Below are positions 46,637 to 56,869 of a stretch of 64,000 nucleotides of DNA, one piece after another. A model generated the notes under the pieces. The model made no database searches. It worked only from the letters and a program-made list of their open reading frames with translations, and was not told the DNA's origin. The translations under genes and the position numbers were made by a program. Position 1 is the stretch's first letter. The number at the start of each line of letters is the position of its first letter. This stretch comes from Cubamyces lactineus. Lineage: Eukaryota; Basidiomycota; Agaricomycetes; Polyporales; Polyporaceae. The stretch is taken from assembly GCA_022376465.1 (NCBI GenBank), contig JACDTU010000030.1, positions 1-64,000 of the forward strand, written 5' to 3'.

Positions 46637-49600
46637 TTACGACAATTTGTGCCTCTTCTTATAGTTGCGCAAGATCGACTGCGCATTCTTGAGATGTTTT
46701 TCTGGTTCCCAAGAATTTTCCGACGCGGGCCAACCCTTCCAAGCCACTAGATACTGTTTTCGGGTACCTCGGGTACGGTGGCTTAGGATTGCTTCTACCT
46801 CCCATTCCTCTCCTTCCGTCGAATCTGGAGTGGGAATCGGTGGAGGTCGGACGTAGTCTGGTCCGTGCTCCTTAGTTGTGTGGTACGGAGTAAGTAGCGC
46901 TGCGTGGAAGACGGGGTGTATCTTCCATTTCTCCGGGAGTTTTAATTTGAATGTAACCGGTCCCAAGACCTTGACAACTGTGAACGGTCCCACTCGTTTT
47001 GGAATCAACTTCCTAGAGACATATGGAAGCCTTAGGTTCTTTGTATCGAGAAGAACCTTGTCTCCAAGCTTCAGCGGAACTTGAGCAGCGGGGAGCCTTC
47101 TTGACATGGCTGCGGCGGCCTGCGCGTGCGCAGCTATTGTATTCTCCCTGGCTTCCTGAAGACTTTGAAGCCTCTGCTCCGTACTTGGATGCTTTGGGGT
47201 GGTTCGGACTGTCCCAGCGGCTTCTGGCTGAAACCCGTAGAGGAGCTCAAACGGGGATTTTCCCGTGACAGAGTGTGTCCGCTGATTGTGCGCGAATTCG
47301 AATTGAGGCAGCAGTTTGGCCCAGTTCTCCGGATTGTTAGCACAGTAGAGCCGAAGTGCTAAATCGAGTTCTTGATTGACTCGCTCCGTTTCCCCATCTG
47401 TCTGAGGATGGTAGGCCGTGCTGAGTGCCGTTTCAATTCCGAGGCTGTTGTGTAATTCTTTGAATGCCTTGGAGATGAACTGCGGTCCTCGATCCGAGAT
47501 GACCTTCGCAGGTAGTCCGAATCTGCGATATACATCCCTTTGCAGAATATCCATGGCTCCTTCTGCCGTAATATTCTTGGTGCAAGGGGAAAATACCGCT
47601 GCCTTGGATACATCATGGTCAACTACCACTTGGACGGCATTGAATCCATCCGACTCTGGTAGATCCGTGATATAATCCATTGTAATGGTCCGGAAAGGCC
47701 TAGTATCCCCACTGTGTTGAATGGGAATTAAGCCTGGTTTAATGGGATGCGTATTGACCTTGCTTGTTTGGCAAGCGGCGCAACCTTTGACATATTGCGC
47801 AATGAATTTCCGCATGCCTGGCCACATATATTCCCGTTTAACCAGATCGTAGGTTTTCTGGACCCCTGGGTGTCCCATAATCGGTGCGTCGTGATGCATC
47901 TTGACTATATCACGATACAATTGATTATCTGGTGGAACATATACCCTGTTCTTGTACAGGAGTATTCCGTCGTCGTCGGACCAATCTTCTGGTTTGCCGA
48001 ACTCTGGGCGTTTGGTAGCCTTTCCTTTTAGGGTAATGTACTCTACTACCGAGCTGTCCCGTAGCTTGCTATCGCGGATGCGCTCTTGTAGCTCAACGTT
48101 GACAGCTTTGGCAAAAAGTTCTGGTCCCAATAATACGACATCCTTGTTGTCATTTTCCCCCCCGTCATGCCCTAATCTCCGAGAAAGGGCGTCTGCTTGA
48201 GTGAGGGATTTTCCGGGTTGGTGCTTGATTACGATGTTGAACTCCGAGAGGAATAAATGCCATCGTGCCTGCCTGCGATTTAGCTTCTGCGCCGTACGGA
48301 AGTAGGTCAGATTTTTGTGATCTGATAGAATTTCTGTAGGGTGTGGGGAACCCTGCAAAAAATGCCGCCATGCTTCGAGGGCTCGAACAATGGCCAACAA
48401 TTCCCTATCATAAATCTGATAGTTCCGTTCCGCAGGAGTAAAGGACTTGGACAAATAGGCACAAGGATGCCATAGTCCGTCCTCTCCTTGCTGTCGTAGT
48501 ACAGCACCTGTTGCGACTTTAGAAGCATCGCACTCAATCTGAAATGGTTTCTCCGGATCCGGGATTTGCAGGATCGGTTCTTCAGTAAACCGCTTCTTGA
48601 GTGTGTCGAATGCTTTCTGACAATCAGGGGTCCACAGAAAAGGCTGGTCCTTCTTGGTTAATTCCGTGAGGGGTCGGACTATCTTTGAATAATCCCGAAT
48701 GAACCGTCGGTAGAAATTACCGAACCCCAGGAATGCCTGAACCTGCTTGACTGTTTTCGGTGGTTCCCACTCGATAATTGCCTTTAGCTTTACTGGATCC
48801 ATAGCGACTACCCCCGGTCGGATTATTGATCCTAGGAATTCGACTTCTTGTCTGTCGAATTCGCATTTTTCCGCTTTGAGGAATAGATCACTGTCTTGAA
48901 GTCGCTGTAAAGCTCTTCGCGTCCGCTCATGGTGATCCTCGACATTGTCTGAGAATATCAGGATGTCGTCCATATAAATGACCATCCATCCTTCCTGGAG
49001 CATGTCTCGGAAGAGGTCATTCATCATGTTTTGGAATGTGGCCGGTGCATTGCACAGACCAAAAAACATGACTGTTGGTTCGAACAATCCACTGGGTGTT
49101 ATAAACGCAGCTTTCCACTCATCACCCTCCTTGATGCGCACATTATTGTACCCTGCTCTCACGTCGAGTTTGGTGAATATTGTGGCCCCCTTCAGCCGGT
49201 CAATGATGTCGCTGATGAGCGGCAAGGGATATGCGTTTTTAATAGTCCCCTCGTTAAGAGCCCTGTAGTCTTGAACAGGTCGAAGACTCCCATCTTTCTT
49301 GGTGACAAAGAAAAATGGCGAGGCTAGTGGAGACTTGGATTTTCGAATGTAACCCTTCTCGAGGTTTTCCGCAATGAATTTGTCGAGTTCTATACGTTCC
49401 GTATAGGTCAGAGGGTAGATTTTCCTCCAAGACCCCTTGGTATGATGGTCGAAGTCCTTCTTGAATTCGATAGCATGGTCCCATGGTCTCGAGGGCGGAA
49501 ATCTACTTGCTGCCTTTTTCTCAAAGACCTGTCGATAGTCTTTTACAAAATCAGGTAGGATTTCGTCTAGGGTCTTCTCCTTCTGGTCTTTCTTCGCTGC

Positions 49601-50286
49601 TATAGCGATCTCCGTAGACTTATTAATCTTTCGGATTTTCTTCTTGCGGTACCATAGCTCGATGGCCCTCGAAGGATTAAATGTAAGCCTTTCAGAGTCT
49701 GGGTCTGCGTCGTCCTCGTCCGGTATAGCACGTACGAACGATACGACCAGGTCTTGATTTAGAGGTTTTACTGGGAAGTTCCACAGCATCCCTTCAGGTG
49801 GGTCGTGCTCGCATTGGTATTTGTGGATCTGCTGCTGTTTCTTGATAATATCCGACTTGAAAGTAATGCGACCACTTTCCCAGTCGATATTAGGATTGTA
49901 CTTGCGGATCCATGGCATGCCAAATAGGACATCGTCCCGCCCAATGTCAGCCACATACCAATTTGTTGGGAGCTTCTTCCCTTGGAGATTAAATGTCCCC
50001 TCCACCCGATGGGTAATGGTTCCCATGCTATTAACGCTATCGTCCGTGTTCCGGAAAGTCAGAGTCTTTGGTAGTCTGACTGTCGGAAGATTGTACTTGT
50101 CCACAATCTTTTTATTGACGATCACTGCGTCCGCACCAGTGTCGATGAGTCCCTTGATTTCGACGGCTTTGTCCTGAACCTGCATGTAACCGGGTATCAG
50201 CAGAGCACTGCGTCTCCGCTCTGTATTGGTTACAATAGTTACATGCAGTTCCTTGGGCAAGTCAGGCGTCGAGTCTGCTTGCCTGC
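46637..50286 (-). CDS. pol: Element 2 Pol (protease, RT, RNase H, integrase, chromodomain)
   Basis: About 1215 residues in the -1 frame of gag. No ATG occurs before codon 25 or so of the frame, in line with expression by frameshift. Counting from the TTG at 50260: protease DTGADAVIV at about 40; RT with PVQDYRALNEGTIKNAYPLP at about 328 and YMDDILIF at 429; RNase H ECDASKVATGA at about 576 and [10 protein letters not shown]; integrase zinc-binding H-x-H-C-C at about 789-830 (GHPGVQKTYD to CAACQ), core [19 protein letters not shown] and [16 protein letters not shown]; chromodomain from about 1145 (WEVEAILSHRTRG to YLVAWKGWPASENSWEPE). All catalytic residues are present and no stops occur. Confidence 0.95.
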
Positions 50287-52161
50287 CTAAAAACCCGTCT
50301 CAAAATCTGTAGCCCTGAGTGCGTTAATAGAAATATTGTCCTCTTCGTCCTCTTCGTCCTCTTCGTCTGAGATTTCTTCAGACTCGTCCTCTAAGTCCTC
50401 GTCGGTAACCTGTCGTACCTTCCGACTGACAGGTTTGCCGGGCTTCTTAGGTTTAGAAGGACAGTCTCTAGAAATATGTCCCGGCTTCCTGCACCGGAAG
50501 CATAGTCCCTTGTCTTGCAGCTCCTGTCTCTCCTTGACAGAGAGCTTGTTAATATCGAGCGAGTCGTCCTCGATATTAACCGTCTTGACGTTCTTCCTAG
50601 TCTTCAAGGTTTTGGCCTTGCGTCCTCTGCGATTAGCCAAAATCTTTTCCGTAAGGTGATAGCTATGGTCGATCTCCTTAGTCCTAGTCATCCACTCTTC
50701 AATGGTCGTCGGCGGAGGGTACGACATGGATATCTTCTTCAGTAAATATTCTGGAAGCGCATTCCTGTACAGGGCCAGTTGCGCTGCTGGGTCCAGAATT
50801 TTTCCCTTGAGAGCTAGATCCATGAACCTCGCATTGAACTCATCGACTGAAGAGTAGTCCTTGAGCTGTATCGTCGTGAGATTAACCATAGAGTCGTCCA
50901 CCTCGTCTACTGGGGCAAAGGCGAGTAGGAAATTCCTCTTGAAGACCGGCCAAGAGTCAAATCCTCGATAGACTCCCGGTCTAATTTCCTCTTCAGCTCG
51001 CTGAATTGTGATGTCCTTCCAGTAGTTTATATTGTCCCCTTCCATGAAGGATAGGGCCGTCGCCACCTTCGTGTAATCATTAACGAAGTCGTGGGGTCGC
51101 GCCGTGAACAACAGGAACAGTTGATTGAGGAAGGACCTGGTTTTGTCTCGGTCTCCGTTGAAGACCTCAGGGTCCTTGATCTTGCCCTTTCCGTGTCCTT
51201 GCGGCGCATTTCCTGGAGCTTCTTGCGGTTCCGGGTCTGGGTCTGGTCCTGGTGGTCCTCCTCCTGGGGAGTAGGGATCTGAAGGCTCAGGGTCAGGCCG
51301 ACCTCCGGGCCTACCTGGTCCGCCTCCTCCTCCACCTCCAGAAGGATTGATAACTCCTCCAGAAATTGCCGTTGCCCGAGGGGCTGGTCCACTTGATAAA
51401 GACCCGTATCTTTCTCCTTCTGAGCCTTGCCCTTGCGGAGTGAACGCATATCTATGGGCTCCAGAAATGGACTCTCCTGTCACTGTTCCCGACATGTACG
51501 ATGGTACTGATTTTCGTACAAATTCTGGGGTTGCGCTGCGACCAGTATACTCCAATTCAGATTTAGTCTCCTCGACCTCTGTCTGAATATGCTCTTCTCT
51601 CGGTTCAGGTGTTTCTGCCTCTACCCGAGTGTCTTCTGTTTTCGGTGCAGGTACTACGACCTTAATCCGAATAGTTTCTTCGATTTTCGGTTCAGGTGCT
51701 TCGACCGTCGTCCGAAAAGTCTCGTCCTCCTTGTCCGAGTCCTCTACCTTAGGCGGTTCGGTCTCCTTTCCTTTCTCCTTGAAGGATGGACCTGATTCCT
51801 TAGGTGATTCGGATTCTTGAGGTTTCGGGGTTCCTACTCTTGAAGTCGGAAACGATCCTGACACAACTCTCGGACTATTAATCCGACCAGTAGCTTTTCC
51901 AGCAAGTAGTGGCTTCTTGACTACCGCGGGTTGTCGTCCGTGGGTACTAGTAATATCCCGCTCTTGTGAGGAGTGTGTTAGGATTAAAGCCGATGCGTGC
52001 TTGACGTTTGGAACTTCCTTAGTGTTGTACCGAAGTGGACACCTTTCGTTGGTGCAAAAATTCCACTTGTCTACGCTTTCTCGATAGTATACGTCCCGAG
52101 CTTTGTCGGAGTTGTAGAGATGATATAACCTTGAACAACTATATGGTTCAGCTGAACTCAT
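50287..52161 (-). CDS. gag: Element 2 Gag
   Basis: 624 residues. The start ATG overlaps the stop of ORF1 as ATGA. The N-terminal half is disordered with acidic repeats and a Gly/Pro-rich stretch. The capsid-like region shows PEVFNGDRDKTRSFLNQLFL, YWKDITIQRA, SWPVFKRNFLLAF, VDEFNARFMDLALK and YPPPTTIEEWMTR. The zinc knuckle is CFRCRKPGHISRDC, followed by a basic then a very acidic tail. It ends ACG GGT TTT TAG. Confidence 0.93.
   Translation of the reverse strand: MSSAEPYSCSRLYHLYNSDKARDVYYRESVDKWNFCTNERCPLRYNTKEVPNVKHASALILTHSSQERDITSTHGRQPAVVKKPLLAGKATGRINSPRVVSGSFPTSRVGTPKPQESESPKESGPSFKEKGKETEPPKVEDSDKEDETFRTTVEAPEPKIEETIRIKVVVPAPKTEDTRVEAETPEPREEHIQTEVEETKSELEYTGRSATPEFVRKSVPSYMSGTVTGESISGAHRYAFTPQGQGSEGERYGSLSSGPAPRATAISGGVINPSGGGGGGGPGRPGGRPDPEPSDPYSPGGGPPGPDPDPEPQEAPGNAPQGHGKGKIKDPEVFNGDRDKTRSFLNQLFLLFTARPHDFVNDYTKVATALSFMEGDNINYWKDITIQRAEEEIRPGVYRGFDSWPVFKRNFLLAFAPVDEVDDSMVNLTTIQLKDYSSVDEFNARFMDLALKGKILDPAAQLALYRNALPEYLLKKISMSYPPPTTIEEWMTRTKEIDHSYHLTEKILANRRGRKAKTLKTRKNVKTVNIEDDSLDINKLSVKERQELQDKGLCFRCRKPGHISRDCPSKPKKPGKPVSRKVRQVTDEDLEDESEEISDEEDEEDEEDNISINALRATDFETGF
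50290..50296 (-). promoter_or_regulatory. Predicted -1 ribosomal frameshift heptamer GGGTTTT at gag stop
   Basis: In the gag frame the minus strand reads G GGT TTT with TAG directly after it. Slippage gives GGG TTT TTA GGC AGG, which enters the long pol frame without a stop. This matches the X XXY YYZ rule and parallels element 1. Confidence 0.75.
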
Positions 52162-53033
52162 ACACGTTGTGCTTGTCGTAGGAAAGCCTGATGTAGTTCC
52201 CTAGCTCGGAGGCAACTACGAAATTTCCTAAGATTTTCTTCGAGGTCTATATCTGCGTAGTTCTCCGGATTGAGGACCTTTGCTCGCAAGTAGTCAATCT
52301 GGTTCTGAAGATATCCCGCAAAGTTCCGTACCCTCGTTGGAGGCGTAACAGCTTGTCTTGGAATAAATTCGAGTGTCTGGATGACCTGAGTTATGTATCG
52401 ATGGGCTCGTTCGAGAGTCGCGTGATATCTCCTCGTGAAGTCTTCCTGTCCTAGTACTTCCAAGTTATCTGCTATAACTCGAAGTGTATCGATCGCGTGC
52501 ACCGGAAGCTGTGTTCTCCGATAGAATATCCCTGCCGTTGAGGATGCTTCTTCAACACTAGTTTCTGGAGTCGATCGATCCGAACTATCCGTTCCTGGAC
52601 TCGCTCGGGTTGGAATGGGTACGCCTATTGCTACTCCTGATTCCGCCTGAATGGCCAGAGAATTCCTATATTCTCTCCACTCTTGTGTTCGCTGAAACGC
52701 GGGTTCGTGGTCCGATACTCGAGTGCTCCGACCCGACGATATTGAACTGGTACTTTCTACGTAAGGGATTGTCGAGCTAAAACCTCTTATCAAGGGGAAT
52801 GGGGATCCTCTTGGCGAACTTGGGAGAGCAACTATATTCTCCGGGATCGCGAGTGGTGGTAGCCTCGGCAGTGTTTTGTTCCTTCCGTCTAGTACCCCGG
52901 GTGATTGTCGCAATGGGGGTTGTGTAGTTCCCTCCGTATTGACTATCGTCTCTCTGTACGTTACGAGCAAGAGAGGGTTCTGATGCGTTTCGTAGTCGTT
53001 GTCTTCCGACGTAGGCCTCTGCACTTTTAACAA
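52158..53033 (-). CDS. Element 2 ORF1, open frame without any AUG
   Basis: A 291-codon frame between the 5' LTR and gag, open back into the LTR, with no ATG codon anywhere. The first half is Ser/Pro/Thr rich. The second half is helical (HAIDTLRVIADNLEVLG, RRYHATLERAHRYITQVIQ, RNFAGYLQNQIDYLRAKV, RKFRSCLRARELHQAFLRQA). Its TGA overlaps the gag ATG in ATGA. It must start at a non-AUG codon, by splicing, or not at all; preservation of 291 codons in a young element favours expression. Family unknown. Confidence 0.6.
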   Translation of the reverse strand: MLKVQRPTSEDNDYETHQNPLLLVTYRETIVNTEGTTQPPLRQSPGVLDGRNKTLPRLPPLAIPENIVALPSSPRGSPFPLIRGFSSTIPYVESTSSISSGRSTRVSDHEPAFQRTQEWREYRNSLAIQAESGVAIGVPIPTRASPGTDSSDRSTPETSVEEASSTAGIFYRRTQLPVHAIDTLRVIADNLEVLGQEDFTRRYHATLERAHRYITQVIQTLEFIPRQAVTPPTRVRNFAGYLQNQIDYLRAKVLNPENYADIDLEENLRKFRSCLRARELHQAFLRQAQRV

Positions 53034-53059
53034 GTGGAGGGTTAAAGCTTTCAGTCTAA

Positions 53060-53601
53060 TGTTACGCTTTCGAGCGTGACTCTTAAACTATCAAGCCTTA
53101 AGACGTCAATGAATAGAGAGCTTGTATCTATTCAGCTACTAGCCCTAGCTTGTCGAAGATAAGCGCGTAGTAGTATTTACAGTTGAAAGCGAGTTAACGA
53201 GCAACCAAAGTCGTATTTCGCGAAGAGACTGAAAGCTGAGGGTCGCTCTATGGCGTCGCCTCTTATATACATGTACACAAGCCTGTAGACAGAATGTTCT
53301 AGCGTATACAAGGACTTTCTGGTACGTAGTAGCCAGCGCTAGTTGAACCTAGTAACACTGTGGCAGTGCTACTGTGGACTGTGCAGAAGCGCCTGTGCAC
53401 TGCGCGGAAGCGACTGTGCACTGTACAGAAGTAACTGTGCATAGAAAGTCCTAGAGTGTCCTGGATAATACGAGACCATTCCTGTCTGTAAGAACCGTAG
53501 CTACAATCCTAGAGTCTACCACATTCGTATCGTACAGCGTAAGTATCAGACAACGTTACCAGTCCATTGAGATGCCGCAATACCTATCGTACATCGTAAC
53601 A
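53060..53601 (-). repeat. Element 2, 5' LTR (542 bp)
   Basis: Contains a minus-strand TATATAAG at about 53262-53270 as likely promoter core, and is followed on the minus strand by TTAGACTGAAAGC, where a primer-binding site would lie. Confidence 0.93.
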
Positions 53602-53606
53602 TCAAT

Positions 53607-55607
53607 TTTCGTCTCGACTATGCTCCAGGTATCAAAAACCCCGCGGACGCACCATCAAGACGCGCTGACTTCGCGCCTCGAGAGGGGGATGCCGTCCTCA
53701 GCGAGAACCGAAAGGCGCTGCTGACGCCGGTTCACACTGAGCGGCTTTTTGACCCAGCTCGGCGCAACGCTCAGTCAGCTGCATCTCTCCGATTGGCCGC
53801 GCTCACGACCATTTCAATTGACCGGTCGGACTTCCAACAGCGACTTAAGGCCGCTGTCCGTTCGGACGTGGAGTGGCGCGAGGCCGTACGACAAGGCGAC
53901 CCGGACTTTACAGTCCAGGGATCGCTCGTCTATCACCGCGGTTTACTCTATGTTCCCCGTCCGTTGCGCGCTGACATCTTGTTTTCTCGCCACGATTCCG
54001 TTTCCTCAGGTCACCCCGGGCGCGAACGCACGAAGGAGCTAGTCACTCGTGACTTCTCCTGGCCAGGTATCTCGACCTACGTACGTCAGTACGTTGAGTC
54101 CTGCGACACGTGCGGACGCATCAAGGCGCCCCGACACAAGCCCTTCGGTCTTCTTCAACCCCTCGAGATCCCTCACCGTCCATGGCAGGACATTACCATG
54201 GACCATATAGTGAAACTCCCCCTTTCTCATGGCTACGACTCGATTTGGGTCGTGTGCGACCGTCTTACCCGTTATGCTCATTTTATTCCTTGTTCCGAGT
54301 CAACGGACGCTCCCGCGTTCGCTTGGCTCTTTCTTGACCGTGTTTTCCGTTACCACGGTATGCCTGAGAGCATCGTCTCAGATCGTGGTCCCTTGTTTGT
54401 TTCGCAATTTTGGAATGCACTGACCAAGCTTCTTCACACCAAGCTCAAGTTTTCGACGGCTTACCATCCACAGACCGACGGTCTCACCGAGCGGACGAAC
54501 CAGTCACTCGAGACGTACCTCCGAGCGTACGTTTCGAGTCAGCAAGACGACTGGGTCGACTACCTCCCGCTCGCCGAGTTCGCGTTCAACAACCATGTGA
54601 ACGCGTCCACCAAGCACACCCCCTTCTTCGCGAACCTCGGGTACCACCCGACGTTCGATCCCCTTATCACTCCCCCTTCCGTCACCGTTCCAGCTGCCGG
54701 CGACCTCGCTCAGCGTCTCACTCGTATCCATAACGAGTGCCGCTCGCAGCTACTCGCTTCCCAAGACCGACAATCTCGTTACTACAACGAGCGAGTCAAG
54801 GACGCGCCCAAGTTCAAAGAAGGCGACCTCGTTTGGCTACTCCGTCGCCACATCCGTACTACTCGGCCATCCGACAAGCTCGACCATCGCCGTCTCGGGC
54901 CCTTCCCCATTGAAACCAAGCTTTCCGACCTCGTCTACCGCCTTCGTCTCCCTGCTTACTTTTCCCGTCTCCACCCCGTCTTCCATGTCTCCCTCCTTGA
55001 GCCCTATACTCCTCATCCCGACCTTCATCCTGTGTCCGATCCTGTTCCTGTCGACATCTCTGATGACCTACCCCCTGCCGAACCCCATTCCATCCTCGAC
55101 TGCCGTCGTACTGGTCGCCGATTCGAATATCTAGTCCACTGGAGAGGTTTCCCTCCCGAGGAAGACTCCTGGACGCCCATCACCGACCTTCCATCAACGC
55201 CCGCTGTCAACGAGCTTCTTGAGCGTTGGCATCGTCGTCACCCTCGCGCTCCTCGTCCCCCGCGTTCGCTTTTATGGCATACACCTTCTATTCATACTAC
55301 TAACTCTACTGTACATTCCGAGCCTATCCCGTCGCAGGTCCCCGCCGCTGCCGCTGCTCCGCCGTCCTCCTCCGCTCCTGCCGAAGAAGACTCCCCGCCG
55401 TCGCCGCGCTCTCCTGCTTCCGTCGTCGCTCCGTCCCGCCTCGTCATCCGTCTCCCGCCGTCACGCCAGCCCGTCGCGCCCCGCTCCCGCCGCACGCCTT
55501 CGCCTGTACCTCAGCGCGAGAACCTTCGCGCTGAGTACACGCCGCCGACCCAGACCACGACTCGTTCCGGGCGTGTGTCACGGCCGGCCGCGAGATACGA
55601 TCCGTGA
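53607..55607 (+). CDS. pol: Element 1 Pol, second part (integrase and chromodomain-like end)
   Basis: It continues the frame of 42231..44716 with FRLDYAPGIKNPADAPSRR, the usual RNase H to integrase linker. Integrase zinc-binding (SSGHPGRERTKEL, CDTCGRIKAP), core MDHIVKLPLSHGYD, VSDRGPLFVSQF and [17 protein letters not shown], then GPFPIE and FHVSLLEPY. The chromodomain-like end has EYLVHWRGFPPEEDSWTP. A Pro/Ser/Arg-rich tail ends at TGA 55607. Removing element 2 and one TCAAT restores one frame from RT to here. Confidence 0.93.
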   Translation, partial: FRLDYAPGIKNPADAPSRRADFAPREGDAVLSENRKALLTPVHTERLFDPARRNAQSAASLRLAALTTISIDRSDFQQRLKAAVRSDVEWREAVRQGDPDFTVQGSLVYHRGLLYVPRPLRADILFSRHDSVSSGHPGRERTKELVTRDFSWPGISTYVRQYVESCDTCGRIKAPRHKPFGLLQPLEIPHRPWQDITMDHIVKLPLSHGYDSIWVVCDRLTRYAHFIPCSESTDAPAFAWLFLDRVFRYHGMPESIVSDRGPLFVSQFWNALTKLLHTKLKFSTAYHPQTDGLTERTNQSLETYLRAYVSSQQDDWVDYLPLAEFAFNNHVNASTKHTPFFANLGYHPTFDPLITPPSVTVPAAGDLAQRLTRIHNECRSQLLASQDRQSRYYNERVKDAPKFKEGDLVWLLRRHIRTTRPSDKLDHRRLGPFPIETKLSDLVYRLRLPAYFSRLHPVFHVSLLEPYTPHPDLHPVSDPVPVDISDDLPPAEPHSILDCRRTGRRFEYLVHWRGFPPEEDSWTPITDLPSTPAVNELLERWHRRHPRAPRPPRSLLWHTPSIHTTNSTVHSEPIPSQVPAAAAAPPSSSAPAEEDSPPSPRSPASVVAPSRLVIRLPPSRQPVAPRSRRTPSPVPQRENLRAEYTPPTQTTTRSGRVSRPAARYDP

Positions 55608-55652
55608 GAGCCACCTGGCTGGAATCGCGCGGTCGTACCTCTCGCGCTCTCC

Positions 55653-55668
55653 CTTGAGGAGGAGATAG
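55653..55668 (+). promoter_or_regulatory. Element 1 polypurine tract
   Basis: The GAGGAGGAGATAG region sits directly before the 3' LTR start. Confidence 0.7.
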
Positions 55669-55962
55669 TGTTACGGCGTGTAGGCGCCTAACACGAGTCT
55701 CATGGCCACTCGTCTTGTACGGACCTGTTCTCGTGCCTCCAGTATTTAGGAGTCTCTTGCGTGGCTCATTGTCCAGACCGTTCGAGTATGACGTCTTGTT
55801 CCTCTTGGCTAGCTCCGAGTGTACATAGGTCGAGTTCGTGCCGTTCTGTAACCTCGCGGAATCAACGCCCGTGCTGGCGCCTCTTGCCTCTCACTCTCAC
55901 GCTCGCTTCGCTTCGTCTCGGACTCTCGTGCCGCCTCAACATTCTTGCTTTGCGCCATTACA
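55669..55962 (+). repeat. Element 1, 3' LTR (294 bp)
   Basis: Complete LTR from TGTTACGGCG to GCCATTACA, bounded by the polypurine tract and by CCCCA. Contains GTATTTAG as a weak TATA-like word. Confidence 0.93.
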
Positions 55963-56088
55963 CCCCAGGATTGAGATCCCGTTGATTGTGGAGGAAGCCA
56001 TGAGACGTACTCGCAGCGCAGGCGGCGTCGATGGTGAGGTACGCATGGCGGTAGACACGGAGCATGCTCCCAATCTCGTGGTGCACGT
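55963..56088 (-). pseudogene. HET-domain gene, internal fragment between elements 1 and 3
   Basis: The minus frame reads VHHEIGSMLRVYRHAYLTI and then DAACAASTSHGFL, the classic HET-domain segment (position of x-MGxVYxxAxLTIxA). It joins in frame to 39926 downward after removing element 1 and one CCCCA (NPG then ALLPFVLPHG). At its upstream end it is cut by the LTR of element 3 at 56089; the first part of the gene is beyond the window. Confidence 0.82.
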
Positions 56089-56505
56089 TGTTACGACGAG
56101 CCTAGATCGGTCACAGCAAGCGACGTCCTAGGGATCGGACCAGAGGTCTCCAGTGGTTCGAGTCGAGTAGAGGTTCAAAGGAATAGGCAATGGATAACCA
56201 GGTCGAGCTGAGGATCCCGAGTGGATCCTCTGGTCTTAAATACAGGAAGAGAGACATGGACACGTCAGCGCCACGTAGGCGCCACGTACCGTGAGAGTCC
56301 AGTATAACTACGTAGAGTCAGGGCTGGGAGTACAGATGATGTGGCGATGACGTGGCGGAAGGTGATAGGGTAGTAATACAACAGCCGTGTGAACCGGTGG
56401 GAAAGGATGACGTGGCATGGGAAAGGATGACGTGGCATAACGGGGGCACGAGGAAGAGAGAGAAAAAGGAAACTGGGTGACCGTGACGTACTGAGCATCG
56501 TAACA
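56089..56505 (-). repeat. Element 3, 3' LTR (417 bp)
   Basis: On the minus strand it starts TGTTACGATG and ends CGTCGTAACA, with TATTTAAG at about 56236-56243 as TATA-like box and repeated ccacgtcatcctttccca units near 56407-56440. Confidence 0.88.
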
Positions 56506-56519
56506 TTACCCCCTTCGTA
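56506..56519 (-). promoter_or_regulatory. Element 3 polypurine tract
   Basis: ACGAAGGGGGTAA directly precedes the LTR on the minus strand. Confidence 0.75.
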
Positions 56520-56869
56520 TGCTTCTACGCTGTTCCATCAGCGGAATATCCAGCTCAACTCGTAAACCGCTCGTCCATGTCTTCTGGGCGCAGAGGGCAC
56601 TCCCATGGGTGATGGCCAGGGGCGGTGGCGCGACACCAGACACATCGCCAGTCTCTGCACCGCAGGTACTCGTGATCCAGTCGTGGTCACCACTCATTGT
56701 TAACAATAGCCCACCTAGGTAGCAAAACCATTGTGGAAGACGTGGCCACATCAAGTACAATGATAAAATGCCCACAAGGTTTGATAATGAAGAATCACTG
56801 AATTGTAATTGGACGTGGGCTCTTTGTCAATACAATATGAACAATCGTGGGGGTATTGTACATGGTTCT

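Larger units (their letters stand above)
44717..53601 (-). mobile_element. Element 2: Ty3/gypsy LTR retrotransposon nested in element 1
   Basis: It is 8885 bp, with target duplication TCAAT at 44712..44716 and 53602..53606 and 542 bp LTRs starting TGTTACG and ending CGTAACA. Minus-strand order: 5' LTR, AUG-less ORF1, gag, -1 frameshift site, pol, an extra 3' ORF, purine tract, 3' LTR. All frames are open, so it may be able to move. Confidence 0.96.
39927..55962 (+). mobile_element. Element 1: Ty3/gypsy chromodomain-type LTR retrotransposon
   Basis: Flanked by CCCCA at 39922..39926 and 55963..55967. LTRs start TGTTACGG and end ATTACA. Internal order: gag (40968..42230), a -1 frameshift site, and pol with protease, RT, RNase H, integrase and a chromodomain-like end, then a purine tract and the 3' LTR. 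pol is cut by element 2 (44717..53601). The 5' LTR region is rearranged with an inverted LTR piece. About 7.1 kb of its own sequence remains. It is inserted antisense in a HET gene. Confidence 0.92.

Noticed and set aside
56089..56101. First thought to be a HET exon start after an acceptor at 56102
   Set aside because: These bases are the end of the element 3 LTR (CGTCGTAACA); HET sequence begins at 56088.
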